NCBI RefSeq assembly: GCF_001642475.1
Contig: NW_019173979.1
Location: 1-64,000, forward strand
DNA from: Fonsecaea monophora
Taxonomy: Eukaryota; Ascomycota; Eurotiomycetes; Chaetothyriales; Herpotrichiellaceae
Reading direction: 5' to 3'
Length of the DNA stretch: 64,000 bases
This document shows, piece after piece, positions 1 through 11,300 of the stretch. Within the stretch, counting starts at the first letter, position 1. The number at the start of each line of letters is the position of its first letter. The position numbers were made by a program, and so were the translations under genes. The notes under the pieces were generated by a model, which worked only from the letters and a program-made list of their open reading frames with translations, was not told the DNA's origin and ran no database searches.

Positions 1-117
1 CTCCCCCCCCCCCCTTCCGGGGTTGAGACTCGAGACCCGGGTCGACAAGGGATCAACACGGTATGAGATTGTTGCTTCGGTACAAAGATATAAACCCCGG
101 CAACGGCAAGGGCAAGC

Positions 118-1542
118 TCAAGCGACATGCGAATCCGGCTCGATGATGTCGTCCCCCGTCCCGGCCAGGCGGCGAGGGAAGCGGCGAGAGAACCGGCGAA
201 AACGGAGATACGGGACCGGCGACGGCTGGGTGTCATCGCAGGCCAGCGTCGTGGAATAGGCCCGGGAGGAACACAGCTCCGGTCCAATGTCGCCGTCGTT
301 TCCGGGGTCGGTGGTCGTCTCGACCAGGACACGGCCGTCGGGAAAGGTCACCTGTCGCACTGCCGGGCGCTTGAGCGCCAGGTACGCCATCAAAGCGGAG
401 CTGGAGACCCGTGTCGAGTCTCGGAAGGATAGGATGTTGAATGCTGGAGCACGAGGCTTGTCGTCTTGGTCTGTAGTGACCGGTGCTCGCGCTCGTGCGG
501 GGAAGAAGGAGTCCAGCCAGGCCAAGTCGTCCAAGGTCTCGAGGTGCAGCGAGGTGCAGCTTTCGAGAGCCAGGGTGGTCAGCTTTGCCGGTGCAGCGGC
601 ACCAGGGTCAGCGTGGTCACCGGTGCTGGGTCCGTAGTATCGACCCAGCCACTGGACAAACGTAGCGTCAACGCCGGCCACATGGTGCATCCTCAAGTCG
701 ACCAGGCCCGGATTGCACTCGATCCATTTCTGCAGTTGGACGCGATTGATGCCCGAGCGCTGCAAGGTCAACTTCTTCAACCTGGTCAAGCGGAGGTTGG
801 CCGGTTGCACTTGGCCGACACCCCCGAAGATGTCCCAGATGGCGGACGACACGAGGAACTCTGGACGGACCCAGAACTTGAGGGGCAGGCACGGGTCGTG
901 GATATAGGGGTGGCAGAAGCCGAGTTGCAGTTCCTCCAGGTCCGGGAACTGTGTAGCCAGCATCTTGACCAGGCGGGGTGACGCCAGGTCCCACATGTAG
1001 ATTCGCAGAGCGCGCAGGTCGGCGCAGGGCTGCTCTGCGAGGGTCGAACGGGCAAACAGATTCTGCACACAAGTGAGGTGTCTGCAATGGCGCATGTTCA
1101 TGGCTCGGATTCTTTCTTCAACTTCTCTCAGGGGTGGGCTGGTTCTCACAGGGAAAATTGGTCGTGGCAGCGATGCCTCGACAATCGTTTGCGTGATGTC
1201 GGGGTTATCGCCTTCGTAGTCAAAGCCATAGTCAGGCTCGGCATCGTCCAGAAAACTGAGTCCTGTTCGCGGGGACGCGATGAACGCCAGTATTCCATGT
1301 GAGTCCCCGGAAAACACGGCAAGGTGTAGCTCTCTCGTCGCCATGATTGCCGCCTGAAACCGTGGATGGAATGATAGGCCCGCGGTGGGATTGGGTTGCA
1401 ATGAGGAGGGGGTTGGGGGAGGCAGGACTTGCTGAGGGACTTGTGATGGGAGTTTCTCTATTTGAGGAGGGACAAAGAGTTCCGAGACCATGAAATAATC
1501 GATAGAGAATATTGAACAGCTGGGACGAGGACGAACGTGCAT
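118..1542 (-). CDS. Leucine-rich-repeat (F-box-like) protein of unknown function
   Basis: This single open frame encodes 474 aa and starts at an ATG (1542). Roughly residues 140-420 contain spaced Leu-rich segments of the kind seen in fungal F-box/LRR proteins, for example 'LRALRIYMW', 'LEELQLGF', 'LKKLTLQ' and 'LVDLRMHHV'. They are separated by the short strand-turn-helix spacing of such repeats. I do not see a convincing F-box in the N-terminal 130 residues, which are Pro-rich and then acidic. An alternative start is the Met at about residue 67 ('MATRELHL'). The C-terminus is basic (Arg/Phe-rich). The function is unknown; a substrate adaptor role is only an inference from the repeat type. 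The nearest neighbour is the ASPM-like gene on the same strand, 1.2 kb away. Confidence 0.6.
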   Translation of the reverse strand: MHVRPRPSCSIFSIDYFMVSELFVPPQIEKLPSQVPQQVLPPPTPSSLQPNPTAGLSFHPRFQAAIMATRELHLAVFSGDSHGILAFIASPRTGLSFLDDAEPDYGFDYEGDNPDITQTIVEASLPRPIFPVRTSPPLREVEERIRAMNMRHCRHLTCVQNLFARSTLAEQPCADLRALRIYMWDLASPRLVKMLATQFPDLEELQLGFCHPYIHDPCLPLKFWVRPEFLVSSAIWDIFGGVGQVQPANLRLTRLKKLTLQRSGINRVQLQKWIECNPGLVDLRMHHVAGVDATFVQWLGRYYGPSTGDHADPGAAAPAKLTTLALESCTSLHLETLDDLAWLDSFFPARARAPVTTDQDDKPRAPAFNILSFRDSTRVSSSALMAYLALKRPAVRQVTFPDGRVLVETTTDPGNDGDIGPELCSSRAYSTTLACDDTQPSPVPYLRFRRFSRRFPRRLAGTGDDIIEPDSHVA

Positions 1543-2779
1543 TATATGCTATGGTGTCCGTGCGCGGCGAGGAGGCTCCCACTCTTGCAACAAGCCCAGC
1601 CGTGAGGCTCCGCCCCAGGTTCTGAGAATCTCCTACGCGAGGAGGAGTATGGACATCCTGGGCACATAATGGAGGACGATCATACGAGGCATTCAGCCAG
1701 ATGATCGGAACTCGAATGGAATTGGGAGTGGTGCGGAAGAACCCGGGAAGAGGGGAGACGACTACATGACTCTACCGCCCATGTCCCCATACCTCAGAAA
1801 AGATAGACGGCGGGTTGATGTCTGGATTGCCTCCCAGTTGGTTGGTGAGTAGTAGGTTCGTGGAGAAAGCTGACCTAGATCGGCCCAAATCAACATGGGT
1901 CGACAGTTCTACCTCCCTCTCTAGACGTTTGGTGCTAAGCAAGGGGTAACCTAGCCGGGAGCCGGGGGGACTAAGATGGCCATGATGAAAGATCCGAATG
2001 TCGAATCAGCCAATACGCCATGACGGGGGAATTTGCATGTGTCGGCGCCACAGGCGTTGCTTGGATGTCTAGCTGAGTGGCAGCGCCGCTAGGGGTCTCC
2101 TTCGATCATGGAAACACAGCGGAGTGTCCGACAAATGTGCGTTGGGCATGCTTCGGTAGGGCAGATGAGATCATGGAGCACGACAAGTAATGAGCAGCGA
2201 TTAGATTGAGGAGGATGATGAAATGGACAACCAAAGGCGGACAATGCGAACAGACTTGATCTCATTGGCCCGTTGCGCCGAATAAGTCGCGGTCAAAACG
2301 TGTACCAAAATTCCATGAGACTCTAATTGGGTCATTCCCTCGCCGCCGGGTCTGGAACAATGTTGATCCGCAGAGCCCAGACCAACAGAGACGAGAGACG
2401 TTAACAATAATAATGATGATATACTTTACAAGGTGCAGTAGACACGATCCCCCGCATGGTGATCATACAAGGGCCATGATGGCCTGATTGGCACGGCACG
2501 GAAGGGTCGCAGGGCAATTCCCTCTTTGTCCCCCCCCCTGCTACACCAATTCATCGCCAGAAGTGATATCAGATTTTCCTTCCTGCATCATTGACTATTT
2601 GACTTTCATCTGCTTGCTAATTAGACTCATTCAGTAGACCATGACCTTTGTGTAACCGTAATTATGCCGCAAACCTGCTCAGCCCCGGCTCTACAAACGA
2701 CAGACTTTGACTTCAGGTTGGTTCGTACTACATCATGTCGCCTTCAAGCCAAAACCCCACTGTGGCTCTCCTCTCCTGT
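1543..2779. other. Intergenic, no gene seen
   Basis: This stretch lies between the LRR gene (promoter side) and the 3' end of the ASPM-like gene. No reading frame with recognisable content is present on either strand. Nothing beyond a presumed promoter for the LRR gene can be supported. Confidence 0.5.
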
Positions 2780-5700
2780 TCACAAGCTCAACCAGATATC
2801 TCCGTCAGCTTGTTCCATGTCCTCGTCTCCGGCAAGTGGCTGACCCACTTCATTCTCCCTTTGTTTGGCGGCACTCGCTGCCCCTCTCTGAAGAGCCATT
2901 GCAGCACAACTCTCTGCAACCGATTTCATATGCACCTTGCGAGATTCGACCACTCGGGCCCAATGTGACCGCCATCTCCTCTGTATCGCCACGGCTGCTC
3001 TCACACCCTTTGTTGGGTTGAGAAGCCGAGAACAAAGGAATGCCAATGCCGCCACTACAAAGTCCCGGGTAAAGATAGGCGCACGGTGAGTGGATCCTTC
3101 CAACTGGGTGAAAAGCATGGCAAATTGCTCACTGCACCCAAGACACCTCAGCCGCTCGGCGAGGGAGCGACCTTTTGGTGACCCAACGTCATAGCCGAGA
3201 TATCCTTCGTATTCATCAACAATAGCTCCAAAAACCCGTCCATCCGCAAAGTTTGTGGTCAGGTTGGTCACCCGGATTCCTTGCTTGCTGCCAACGGCTT
3301 GAGCCCATGCTTTCAAGAGGGTTGTGTATCGCGCGTGATCATCTTCATCAGGCAGCAGGTCGAAGTAGTCGTTTACGTGACTGCTAGCCCCCGTGCGGCA
3401 CAACCTCTTGATTTCGCGCTCGACATCGTTCCAGTCAACAAGTCCACCAAGTCCCCACTTGCTGGTCAGGCCCCAGAGGAGCCTGACTGTCTTTTCTCTG
3501 AAGCCGTCCACAATGTCTTCTGCTTTGACAGCTTCTGCCAAATCCCCCACCCCCTTGACTCCCTGTATTGCGCTCAGTGCGATCTGCACGTTATACAATT
3601 TGGTCGCGCGGCCCAGACACGGGTACTTGAGATGTTGAGACAACGGCAAGCTGGAGTCCCCTGCGTTCAAGGGCATCTGTTGTCCATCGGGCAGAGTGAT
3701 ACTGGAAGTTGAATCCGAACCTTGCACATACTCGAGGGACGGTGACGCAGAAGGATACAGGAGAATCTCGACAAGTCTGGTCAGACGCACTCCATCCCGC
3801 AGGTCAATCGCCAGATTTTCCATCTGGTATGTGTATTCCGCCAGGGGATGTTGTGTGTGCATGACCACATACCCAATATGGGTCAAGGCTCGAATTGGAT
3901 CTCCTGCGCTTGGATTAAGCTGTTGGAAAAGCGCTTTGACAACGCTCACAGATGCCTTGTACGATGCCGATGGCTGGAACAAGCACATGCTCGACACGGG
4001 GTTCGGGGTTGTCTTCATCATGTCCAGGAGCTTGATGAGCATCAGACTCCGAAGGAGCGTGCGCTGATAAGACCACGATGAATGATCTGTAGATGGCTCG
4101 TCCGGATGTCCGTCTTCATTTCGAATCAGGAAGGTCTCGATAAATTGTTGCAAGGTACGTCGATTAACACTGTGGCTATTCTCAGTAACGGGGCACACCG
4201 TCGAAGACTCGGTTCCGTTGCTCAGGCACCGTCGACCAACAACAACTTCCAGCGCGGACCCAAGACTTGCAAGTTCATATGTATCGAGCCATAAATTCGT
4301 GAAAGCCTTCCGCTTTCCTATGTCGGTGCTGAGTCTCAAAGAACCGCGGAGGACATCCCGGGGCACACTCAGTGCTCCATATAGCAGGGCAGCCTGGAGT
4401 CTTTTGTAGAGTAACACATTTTCGGGGTCTCCATATCTCTCGAGCAACCGAAGCCTTAGCATTTCATCTTCCACTGGAGAGCATAACGCGGTTGATGCTG
4501 CAAAGAGGGTGTTGACAAGTTGCGTGATTGCCGTCTCTTGGTGACTCAACCAATTCTCCTCGTACATCATAGGATCGACAAGGTCTTCAGTAATAACAGG
4601 ATATAACTCACAAGCTGGTATAGGATTCACTTTCGGGATAACAAATCGACTGGGGACTGATAGCTTTCTCGCAATAGATTCACGTTTCAATGCAGCGATG
4701 TTTGACTTCGGTTCTAGATTTCCTATCACGGATGCTCGTCCTGGTCGCCTGGGCTTCAACTGTGGTCCTCTATCGCAGCCCGGCTTCGTGCTGGCACCCT
4801 CGGCGGGACTCTCCGTTCTGGCTTTTCTCGGAACGATTGCCGTGGGTTCGCCTTTCGACAAAACTCGCGCTTGTGTTTTGACTTGTTGCTGTCGAGCCAC
4901 AGTATAAGCATCCTCCAGGTCTGAGCTTCGTCGCTCCAGCTTCTGTCTCCCTTTCCCAGACGTGGCTTTCATGCCGAGCATTTCATTCTGCCCAGGAGGA
5001 ATATTCTCCTTACCACCTCCTTGTCCCCAGCGATCCACCAAGACTGCACTTTCTTGGAGAGGATTAGTCGTAACCTGCAACGGCCGTCGCGTTGGAGACA
5101 TGGTGCTTTTAGACCTGGCAGCGCCTCGCTTCTTCGCGACCATCTGCGCAACGATCCCTGTCAATTCGACATCGGGCTTGCTCGGTAGTTCTGCGGTCGC
5201 GGATGTTGCTGGCCACCCTGGAGAGGGCTTCACCGCCGGACCCAACCTCTTAATTGGGCTGAAGATACCCATGTACATGCTCGGCACTGTCGTGTCCTCG
5301 GTCGGTATGTATATCGTAGTTCGCCGGTCTGGCTTGAGCGAAGTTGTCGGATCCATCCTCGGGAGTGCAAAAGTGTCTTCAGGGAGTGTTGGCAGCGGTT
5401 GAGCCTTGGATGAGGATGATGCCCTTTCGGCGTTGTTTGTTATTGGTCGTCTCGCGGCTTGACTAAGTCTCGTGGAAGTACCGCTTTGTTTTCGCACCTG
5501 TGGCTGTACAACGACATCGCCCGCAGAAGCAGTCGTTGGGGGTATGGGCGCTGTACAAGGGACATCCATCGCTGCTCGCTTTTTCGGTCGCTGGGGTGGT
5601 TGAGATATCGCAGCTCTCCTTGCTCCCACCTTGAGCAGATTGTCCTCGTTGGCAATGCCATCTCCACTTGTGCCATTCCTTTCCCTTCTTTCACCACTTC

Positions 5701-5992
5701 GTGAAGCCGCAAATGAGGCCTTGTCTTCATGAATTGTGAAGCCCTGCCCGTCATGCGGTCTTCTGCGTCGTGGTTTGACACTCTTCAAGACGCTCGGCGC
5801 AGGCGCTGCAAAAGCAGACGTGAATTCGATGTTTGCCGTAGTGTCGTTGGTTGGGGATAAGGAGACAGACTGTAGGTCGAGTTGACGGAGGTGTTGTTCG
5901 TGACGATGTTGTTGTTGTTTTTGTACCTGAACGCCGGCAAGAAGCGGAATCGGACAGGGCGTGCCCGTGGCAGCAGAGAGCGGAGGCAACAT
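2780..5992 (-). CDS. ASPM-like calponin-homology spindle protein with IQ motif
   Basis: The frame encodes 1070 aa from an ATG at 5992 with no intron evident. The N-terminal ~450 residues are low-complexity, Ser/Pro/Arg-rich and probably disordered. A conserved block around residues 465-560 ('YPVITEDLVDPMMYEENWL') is typical of fungal ASPM-type proteins. Two calponin-homology-like units follow at roughly residues 690-860 and 880-990. The first has 'IDLRDGVRLTRLVEIL' and 'EDIVDGFREKTVRLLW'; the second has 'LLKAWAQAV' and 'NFADGRVFGAIVDEY'. An IQ-like calmodulin-binding motif ('AVAIQRRWRSHWAR') lies near residue 1000. The family (ASPM/Asp) acts at spindle poles and microtubule minus ends. Fungal members carry only one or a few IQ motifs, as here, against many in animals. 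The domain assignment is firm; the cellular role is inferred from the family. Confidence 0.85.
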   Translation of the reverse strand: MLPPLSAATGTPCPIPLLAGVQVQKQQQHRHEQHLRQLDLQSVSLSPTNDTTANIEFTSAFAAPAPSVLKSVKPRRRRPHDGQGFTIHEDKASFAASRSGERRERNGTSGDGIANEDNLLKVGARRAAISQPPQRPKKRAAMDVPCTAPIPPTTASAGDVVVQPQVRKQSGTSTRLSQAARRPITNNAERASSSSKAQPLPTLPEDTFALPRMDPTTSLKPDRRTTIYIPTEDTTVPSMYMGIFSPIKRLGPAVKPSPGWPATSATAELPSKPDVELTGIVAQMVAKKRGAARSKSTMSPTRRPLQVTTNPLQESAVLVDRWGQGGGKENIPPGQNEMLGMKATSGKGRQKLERRSSDLEDAYTVARQQQVKTQARVLSKGEPTAIVPRKARTESPAEGASTKPGCDRGPQLKPRRPGRASVIGNLEPKSNIAALKRESIARKLSVPSRFVIPKVNPIPACELYPVITEDLVDPMMYEENWLSHQETAITQLVNTLFAASTALCSPVEDEMLRLRLLERYGDPENVLLYKRLQAALLYGALSVPRDVLRGSLRLSTDIGKRKAFTNLWLDTYELASLGSALEVVVGRRCLSNGTESSTVCPVTENSHSVNRRTLQQFIETFLIRNEDGHPDEPSTDHSSWSYQRTLLRSLMLIKLLDMMKTTPNPVSSMCLFQPSASYKASVSVVKALFQQLNPSAGDPIRALTHIGYVVMHTQHPLAEYTYQMENLAIDLRDGVRLTRLVEILLYPSASPSLEYVQGSDSTSSITLPDGQQMPLNAGDSSLPLSQHLKYPCLGRATKLYNVQIALSAIQGVKGVGDLAEAVKAEDIVDGFREKTVRLLWGLTSKWGLGGLVDWNDVEREIKRLCRTGASSHVNDYFDLLPDEDDHARYTTLLKAWAQAVGSKQGIRVTNLTTNFADGRVFGAIVDEYEGYLGYDVGSPKGRSLAERLRCLGCSEQFAMLFTQLEGSTHRAPIFTRDFVVAALAFLCSRLLNPTKGVRAAVAIQRRWRSHWARVVESRKVHMKSVAESCAAMALQRGAASAAKQRENEVGQPLAGDEDMEQADGDIWLSL

Positions 5993-6581
5993 TGCTGAGA
6001 GTCAAACTCTTACCATTTTCCCACAAAATATGATCACATCTCTTCAGCACAAGGGTTTTGGTAGCAATTGTCCGCTGACTAGGGACTCCGGCTCTAAAAA
6101 AACGTCGGATTGAGACGCGTTGAAAGCGGGCGTGACGCGTTTATTGACCAACGAGGCGAGAAAACAAGAAATGGTGACTTGGGCGCTCGTGGTGCGGGGC
6201 AACCAAATGCAAGTCCCGAACAAGTGCAGCACGTGTCACGCCGTCGCCAATTTGATGCTCACAGTTTGGAGAAGACACGGTGACACACTCAATTTTCCTA
6301 GAGGCACATAGCCACAGAGGCTTGCACCACCGTTGGAAGTGCGCCCACTTCGCTGAATCTTATGTACATCTATATCTAAAGCCGCAAACCTTGTTGACGC
6401 CGACGCCTATTCCGATGCCCATATCTTTGCCGTCGCTATGCATATCCATCTGTAATCAGAGTGCCAGCTGTATGCTGGTTGCCATATACCGCAAGATCCT
6501 GCGCCAATTCATACAAAAGTGATTCCTCAGTGTCCTTGCCACCAAAACACCACCTATGAGGATGAAATGTGGGGGGCTATC
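5993..6581. other. Intergenic, promoter of the ASPM-like gene
   Basis: This lies between the ASPM-like start and the Ero1 stop, both on the minus strand. No coding content is seen. It presumably holds the ASPM-like promoter and the Ero1 3' UTR. Confidence 0.4.
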
Positions 6582-8330
6582 CTACAGCTCATCTCGTCCA
6601 GGGAAGTGGAAATCCCACGACCGATCCGGCACCGGCAGTCCCAGCCAGAAATTCCACAAGCGATTCATCTCCATGATGAAGATAGCCCCAAATTTGAAAG
6701 GCAGTTCAAACCAAGACCGTAAAACCATCTTGTACGCGCGCCAAACAAGGTCGAGCTCGGTCCAGAATGCTTCAGAGATTGAATTTTCCTCTGGTGGACT
6801 CTTAGAAGATTTGCTGTCTACATCGTCGTACAGGTCGTCAAAATTTGCATTTTCGTCGGAAGTCTCAGTGTCCGCCGAGTTGACTTTGCTGTCACCTTTG
6901 GCGGATACTGGAAGCGGGCCGTGGATGTCCAGAACGCTCTTATCCCCGGTGTTGAGAGCGGTGCGGAACTTTTGAATTGCTTCGAGACTGTGACTGAGGC
7001 GACCGAGAGTGTTCACCAAAGCCACCAGCTCTGTTCTCCTCAAGTGGGGGTTTTCGCCGTTCTTATTCTCATCATACTCAAACAGCACTTTCAACGCAGC
7101 TCCGTAACCAGCTGTTTGTAACTTTCCCCAGAGCCTGCATTTGTCACATCCTACGCAGTCCATCAACCTGGACACATTGCGAAACCGGTTGCGGAAGTCG
7201 TCCTTGAGCACCATGACCGACGGATCTTGAAACATGATGGATTCATCAAAGGTGTGCGGGCCAGATGCTGCTGTGTCTGCGAGTGCGAGTACTTTCTGTT
7301 TGGTCTGGAAATCCTGGTCGGGATCGCCGGAACAGAACGTGTAGGACTCAAGATGTTTCCGCAGCTTGGCAATCGCGCGCGTCAGGATGGCGTAGTTGAA
7401 GTAGACGTTGGAGATACGCTCAGGGAATTTGTGGAGCCGTTCCTTGTAGCAGTCAAGGTTGTGAACCCATTCGCCGGTGGTCTGATTGAAAAACTCCCAG
7501 CAGATGTGCGTGGAGATGGATGCGTGCATGCCGCTGACGATACGATAGAATGCCCGTTGTTCCAGACACTCATCGTCGAGGGGGTACAGATCGTCCGTTT
7601 CGTCCACATGTTGCCGCCCATATTCTTGGAAGATGTCCTTTAAACTCTGGGCGGCTTGCAGGGGCTTCGGTTTCAGCGAGGCATATTTCGGAGATTTCGG
7701 GGTGAAGCAATTCTCCTTGTATATGGCATCCCAGACCTGTCGGGCACCCAGTCCAGCGTAGCCGGTGTATCGTTCCGTGTTCTTAACTAGACTGACATAG
7801 TCTCCTTTGGCTGCGGCGCCCTCATCTTCAGGCACGCAATAGTCTCTGTGGTCACATTCATCGTCTTCTTCCAGTACACAACTCTCATCCACGTCTTCGC
7901 CCAGCTGATATTGTAGCGGTCGGTCTTTCGGTCTTTCTCGTTGTTGGGCAAGCCCCGGGTGTTTCGCCCTTGCTCCCTCCAGTTTGCTCAATTCTGCCGC
8001 TCGCCAGATCGGCGGTATATCACTCTCATCATCTATTGTCTCCACGGCGCAGGCGCGGTTGCCGCACATGGAATTCTCATCGGTCCAGAAGGGACATGCC
8101 TTGTTGTAGAGGTTTAATCGGTAGTAGGCAAAGAAGTCGGTGTGTTGGGTCAAGTCGTCCAGCGATGGGTAAAGGTTGGCGTTCAGCCTCTCGAGGTCCG
8201 CATATGAGGTGCAGGCATCGGTCACGATTGATTGGGGATCTATGGCGCATTGAGGTTCGGCTTGAACGCAAGAAGGGTGCAGGAAGAGATAGAAGGCAAG
8301 GAAAAACTGCGAGGCACGTTGCAGTCGCAT
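6582..8330 (-). CDS. ero1: Endoplasmic reticulum thiol oxidase Ero1
   Basis: Ero1 uses FAD and O2 to oxidise protein disulfide isomerase in the ER lumen and so drives disulfide formation. The frame encodes 582 aa from the ATG at 8330. I chose this start because it gives a compact signal peptide (basic 'MRLQR', a Phe/Leu core, cleavage near 'VQA-EP'). An upstream ATG at 8357 would add nine residues in front of it. The shuttle disulfide appears as C89-x4-C94 ('CGNRAC'). The catalytic CxxCxxC is at C392/C395/C398 ('CVGCDKC'), with the flanking 'RLWGKLQTAGYGAALK' of the family. A low-complexity acidic/Ser insert lies near residues 500-530. The protein ends in R-D-E-L, which resembles a KDEL/HDEL retrieval signal. 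No intron is seen. The identity is certain on motifs; the retrieval function of the tail is inferred. Confidence 0.95.
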   Translation of the reverse strand: MRLQRASQFFLAFYLFLHPSCVQAEPQCAIDPQSIVTDACTSYADLERLNANLYPSLDDLTQHTDFFAYYRLNLYNKACPFWTDENSMCGNRACAVETIDDESDIPPIWRAAELSKLEGARAKHPGLAQQRERPKDRPLQYQLGEDVDESCVLEEDDECDHRDYCVPEDEGAAAKGDYVSLVKNTERYTGYAGLGARQVWDAIYKENCFTPKSPKYASLKPKPLQAAQSLKDIFQEYGRQHVDETDDLYPLDDECLEQRAFYRIVSGMHASISTHICWEFFNQTTGEWVHNLDCYKERLHKFPERISNVYFNYAILTRAIAKLRKHLESYTFCSGDPDQDFQTKQKVLALADTAASGPHTFDESIMFQDPSVMVLKDDFRNRFRNVSRLMDCVGCDKCRLWGKLQTAGYGAALKVLFEYDENKNGENPHLRRTELVALVNTLGRLSHSLEAIQKFRTALNTGDKSVLDIHGPLPVSAKGDSKVNSADTETSDENANFDDLYDDVDSKSSKSPPEENSISEAFWTELDLVWRAYKMVLRSWFELPFKFGAIFIMEMNRLWNFWLGLPVPDRSWDFHFPGRDEL

Positions 8331-11300
8331 TTTTCGGGTGGCGTGCTGGGACGGCATGCAACAGGTAGTCAACGATCATCAAACGAGGAAAATCCTTGAA
8401 ACATATGTAGAGCACAGGTATGATGAAAGGATACCTGGACAACTGAGTGAAGGGTGAAGATTATTTACTATTGGTGTCAGTTGTTCATTAGTGATCCGGA
8501 GGAAACAGAGACAGGGTGCGTAGAGAACAAGTTGGCCAAATACCAATTCCATCGCAGGCAAAATTCCCCAGCGAGATTTATTCCCCGCAGCCAATAATTG
8601 GAGAGGCATAGGGGCGCCAACAGCACTGGTGGCGCCTAAAACGGCAGCTGCAGGTCCCAAGTCCTCTTGGTCCTCGCAAAGCAACACCATCAAACCACCA
8701 CCACCCACTGACACCGCCACCATCGATCATCAATACTAATACAACCACACCAGCACTGCCACAGGCTCCACCTCCCCTTGTCATCACGTGTTGCATCATC
8801 CCATGTCTGAAACAGTTTGACTCGGGTCCGCGTCCGTCACAAATCAGGTCAGACGTCCAACTAGCCTGCGGACGAGCTAACCATTGTTTTCCGCAGGCCA
8901 CTCGAGGCTCTGACGCGACCATCGATGCCCATTTAACGAGCAGGAGCATAACCTTGACTTCCTCCATCTCTCCTCCAATCCTGATAAACTCCTCCATGAG
9001 TCCACCATCCTCTTCCGCGCACCTGCGTCGCAAGCTCTACGTGACCTTACATTGCATATTGCAGATAATAAGCCCAAATGTGCATCGGGTAGGATCGTTG
9101 GCAGGCCAAAAACATCCCAAATGCCCCCAACGGCAGAGCCGGCAGAACTCCGCTGATCTGCTTGCGGTAAACTGTGCGGTGATGATGTTGATAATATCTC
9201 GATGATGGTACAAGTAATGAATATCAAAAGTGGCTCGAGAGATAGAGATTTTCAGAGCAGAATATGAAAAAGCCCACAACTAGCATTGAATGGGCCTGTG
9301 GATGATGCGAGAGCAGCATATTCGTTCGTGAGTAGGAAAATCCCATGTTCTTCACCTGCTCTGGTAGCATCGCCGAAAATTCGTAATGTTTTCGCAGACA
9401 GCATTGATCAAATGCATCGCTTAGATTTCTCAGGAGAGCGCTGTACTACCACCGCTCGAAAAAGGCCAAATCCAAATTCATAGCTGAGACGTGGTGATCC
9501 ATCGGCCTGCATCTCCACTTATTATTGAATTACCCTTGAACTTGTATGCAAAGTCCAGCCTCGATGATGACGCGTACACCTTTGTGCTGTCCAGGCCAAG
9601 GCGATAACTAGAAATTGAATCCATTTAATTTCTAGTTGTGATCGTCCATTGCTTCCATGCTGTGTTATCTTATCGGATACTAAAAGATCATTTCATAGAG
9701 GAAATTAAAATGCGGACGACAAAGTGGTACTGGAGATAAACCTATATCAATGGGTAGGCAAGCGGCGGTCATGACAAACATGGTACATGCTGTCTTTCTC
9801 ATGGCCTTTTGTCTCGGGTGGTGATATATGGACAAGCGCTGTTGCTCCGTGAAGTCGGGGTGAATGTCTCCACGTCAGTACTAGTACTTTCTCGCCCACC
9901 CTCCAGTTGTTTGATACTCCTCTGATGCTGCGTCTGATGTGCATCAGACACGTGATGCAGCATGAACACTGTGTCTATTCTACTAGTATTCCTATGCAGT
10001 ATCAACATAATAGTAGTATCTGTAAAGTACTCTGTTCTCCCGACACTGTCGTATTGAGCGTTCCTGCAAATGACATGGCAAACCGTTCCTGCTGTCTGAG
10101 GGAAGTAATATATTAATCGCAATATGCATCGCATCACAGGCGGGGGTTAGTAAAAGAAACTGTGGCGATGCATGAAGTGCTCTTACTACCGGTCTGCAAA
10201 CTAATTCGGGAAGGTGGGAGGGAGTATTAGTACCATTCTTTCTCAGAAGGACTTGACTGAATCTCGACTATCGCTCCAGAGTTCAACCTCTACTTATGTC
10301 TGCGTACATCAAGCCCAGGTTGATTTGATCCAAACAAAACCTTCTGTTCACTCCTGCTCACTTTCGCTGACAAGCTGAAGGGTTCGAGTGCTTGATGTTC
10401 TATCCGGCCTGCACTAATTGGTTGTCGAACGTTCACCCAGCATCACCGCTACACATCCTGAATAATCTATTATCGCCATGCTAGTACGATACGAGGATAT
10501 TGGTTGATCAAACGGAGTCAAGTGTCAGCTAAGTAGCATTAGCGATGGAGCCTTCTTCTCATACCGGCCAGATCGTTTAATGAATCACCTGGCTGTAGTG
10601 TAGCCGTGACAAGCAAAGTTGTGTCAAGACTCTTATCAAAGAGCAAAGAGATGGATGGCGGTGGGAACTCTGGCCAGGTATGATCACGGTAAAGTGACTC
10701 GATCCCCATGGAACAGAGTCTAAACGACACTGCGAAGCGCGTCACTAAAATCGCCGAAAAGGGTAATCCACGATCAATGAGTGAGGACCAAGTATTAGTA
10801 TTGACCAGCAACTACAGCGTCAATCCAGCGGCAGAATGAGATTTGCTGTGTAGGGTTTTTATTGATCAATTCCAAGGTACTGAAAAAAATCGTGTACTGG
10901 GCGATGTCAGCACTACTTGACAAGTAGCACATCCCATGCCACGCATGCACATCGCAGGCAGCTTCTCTGTTTAGGGCTAAGGCCCGGCTATACGGGCATG
11001 TACTTAGTAGTAGTAATTAAACTGGTCACCTCAGGCGTGAGCAAGCAGACGTCCGGGGTGCATCTAGCAGCAGAAGAGCCTTGATCGAAGAGTTGATACT
11101 AGGTGTGATATCGACTACTAACTAGTACTACTGGTGTTCGTGCCGCCCTTACATTCGCTGCTCGCTGCTCGCTACTGTATGAATCAATGAATGAATAACA
11201 ATAAATGAAATATCGGGCTTTCAGCGTGTGTCCCTACATGATTCTGGGACAAGAGCATTACTACGTGAGTTGGCAACGTCCCTATGAGTAGGAGGATGCA

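Noticed and set aside
8578..9227. Overlapping minus-strand frames of 116-151 codons upstream of ero1
   Set aside because: Gly/Val-rich low-complexity translation without conserved features; treated as intergenic.
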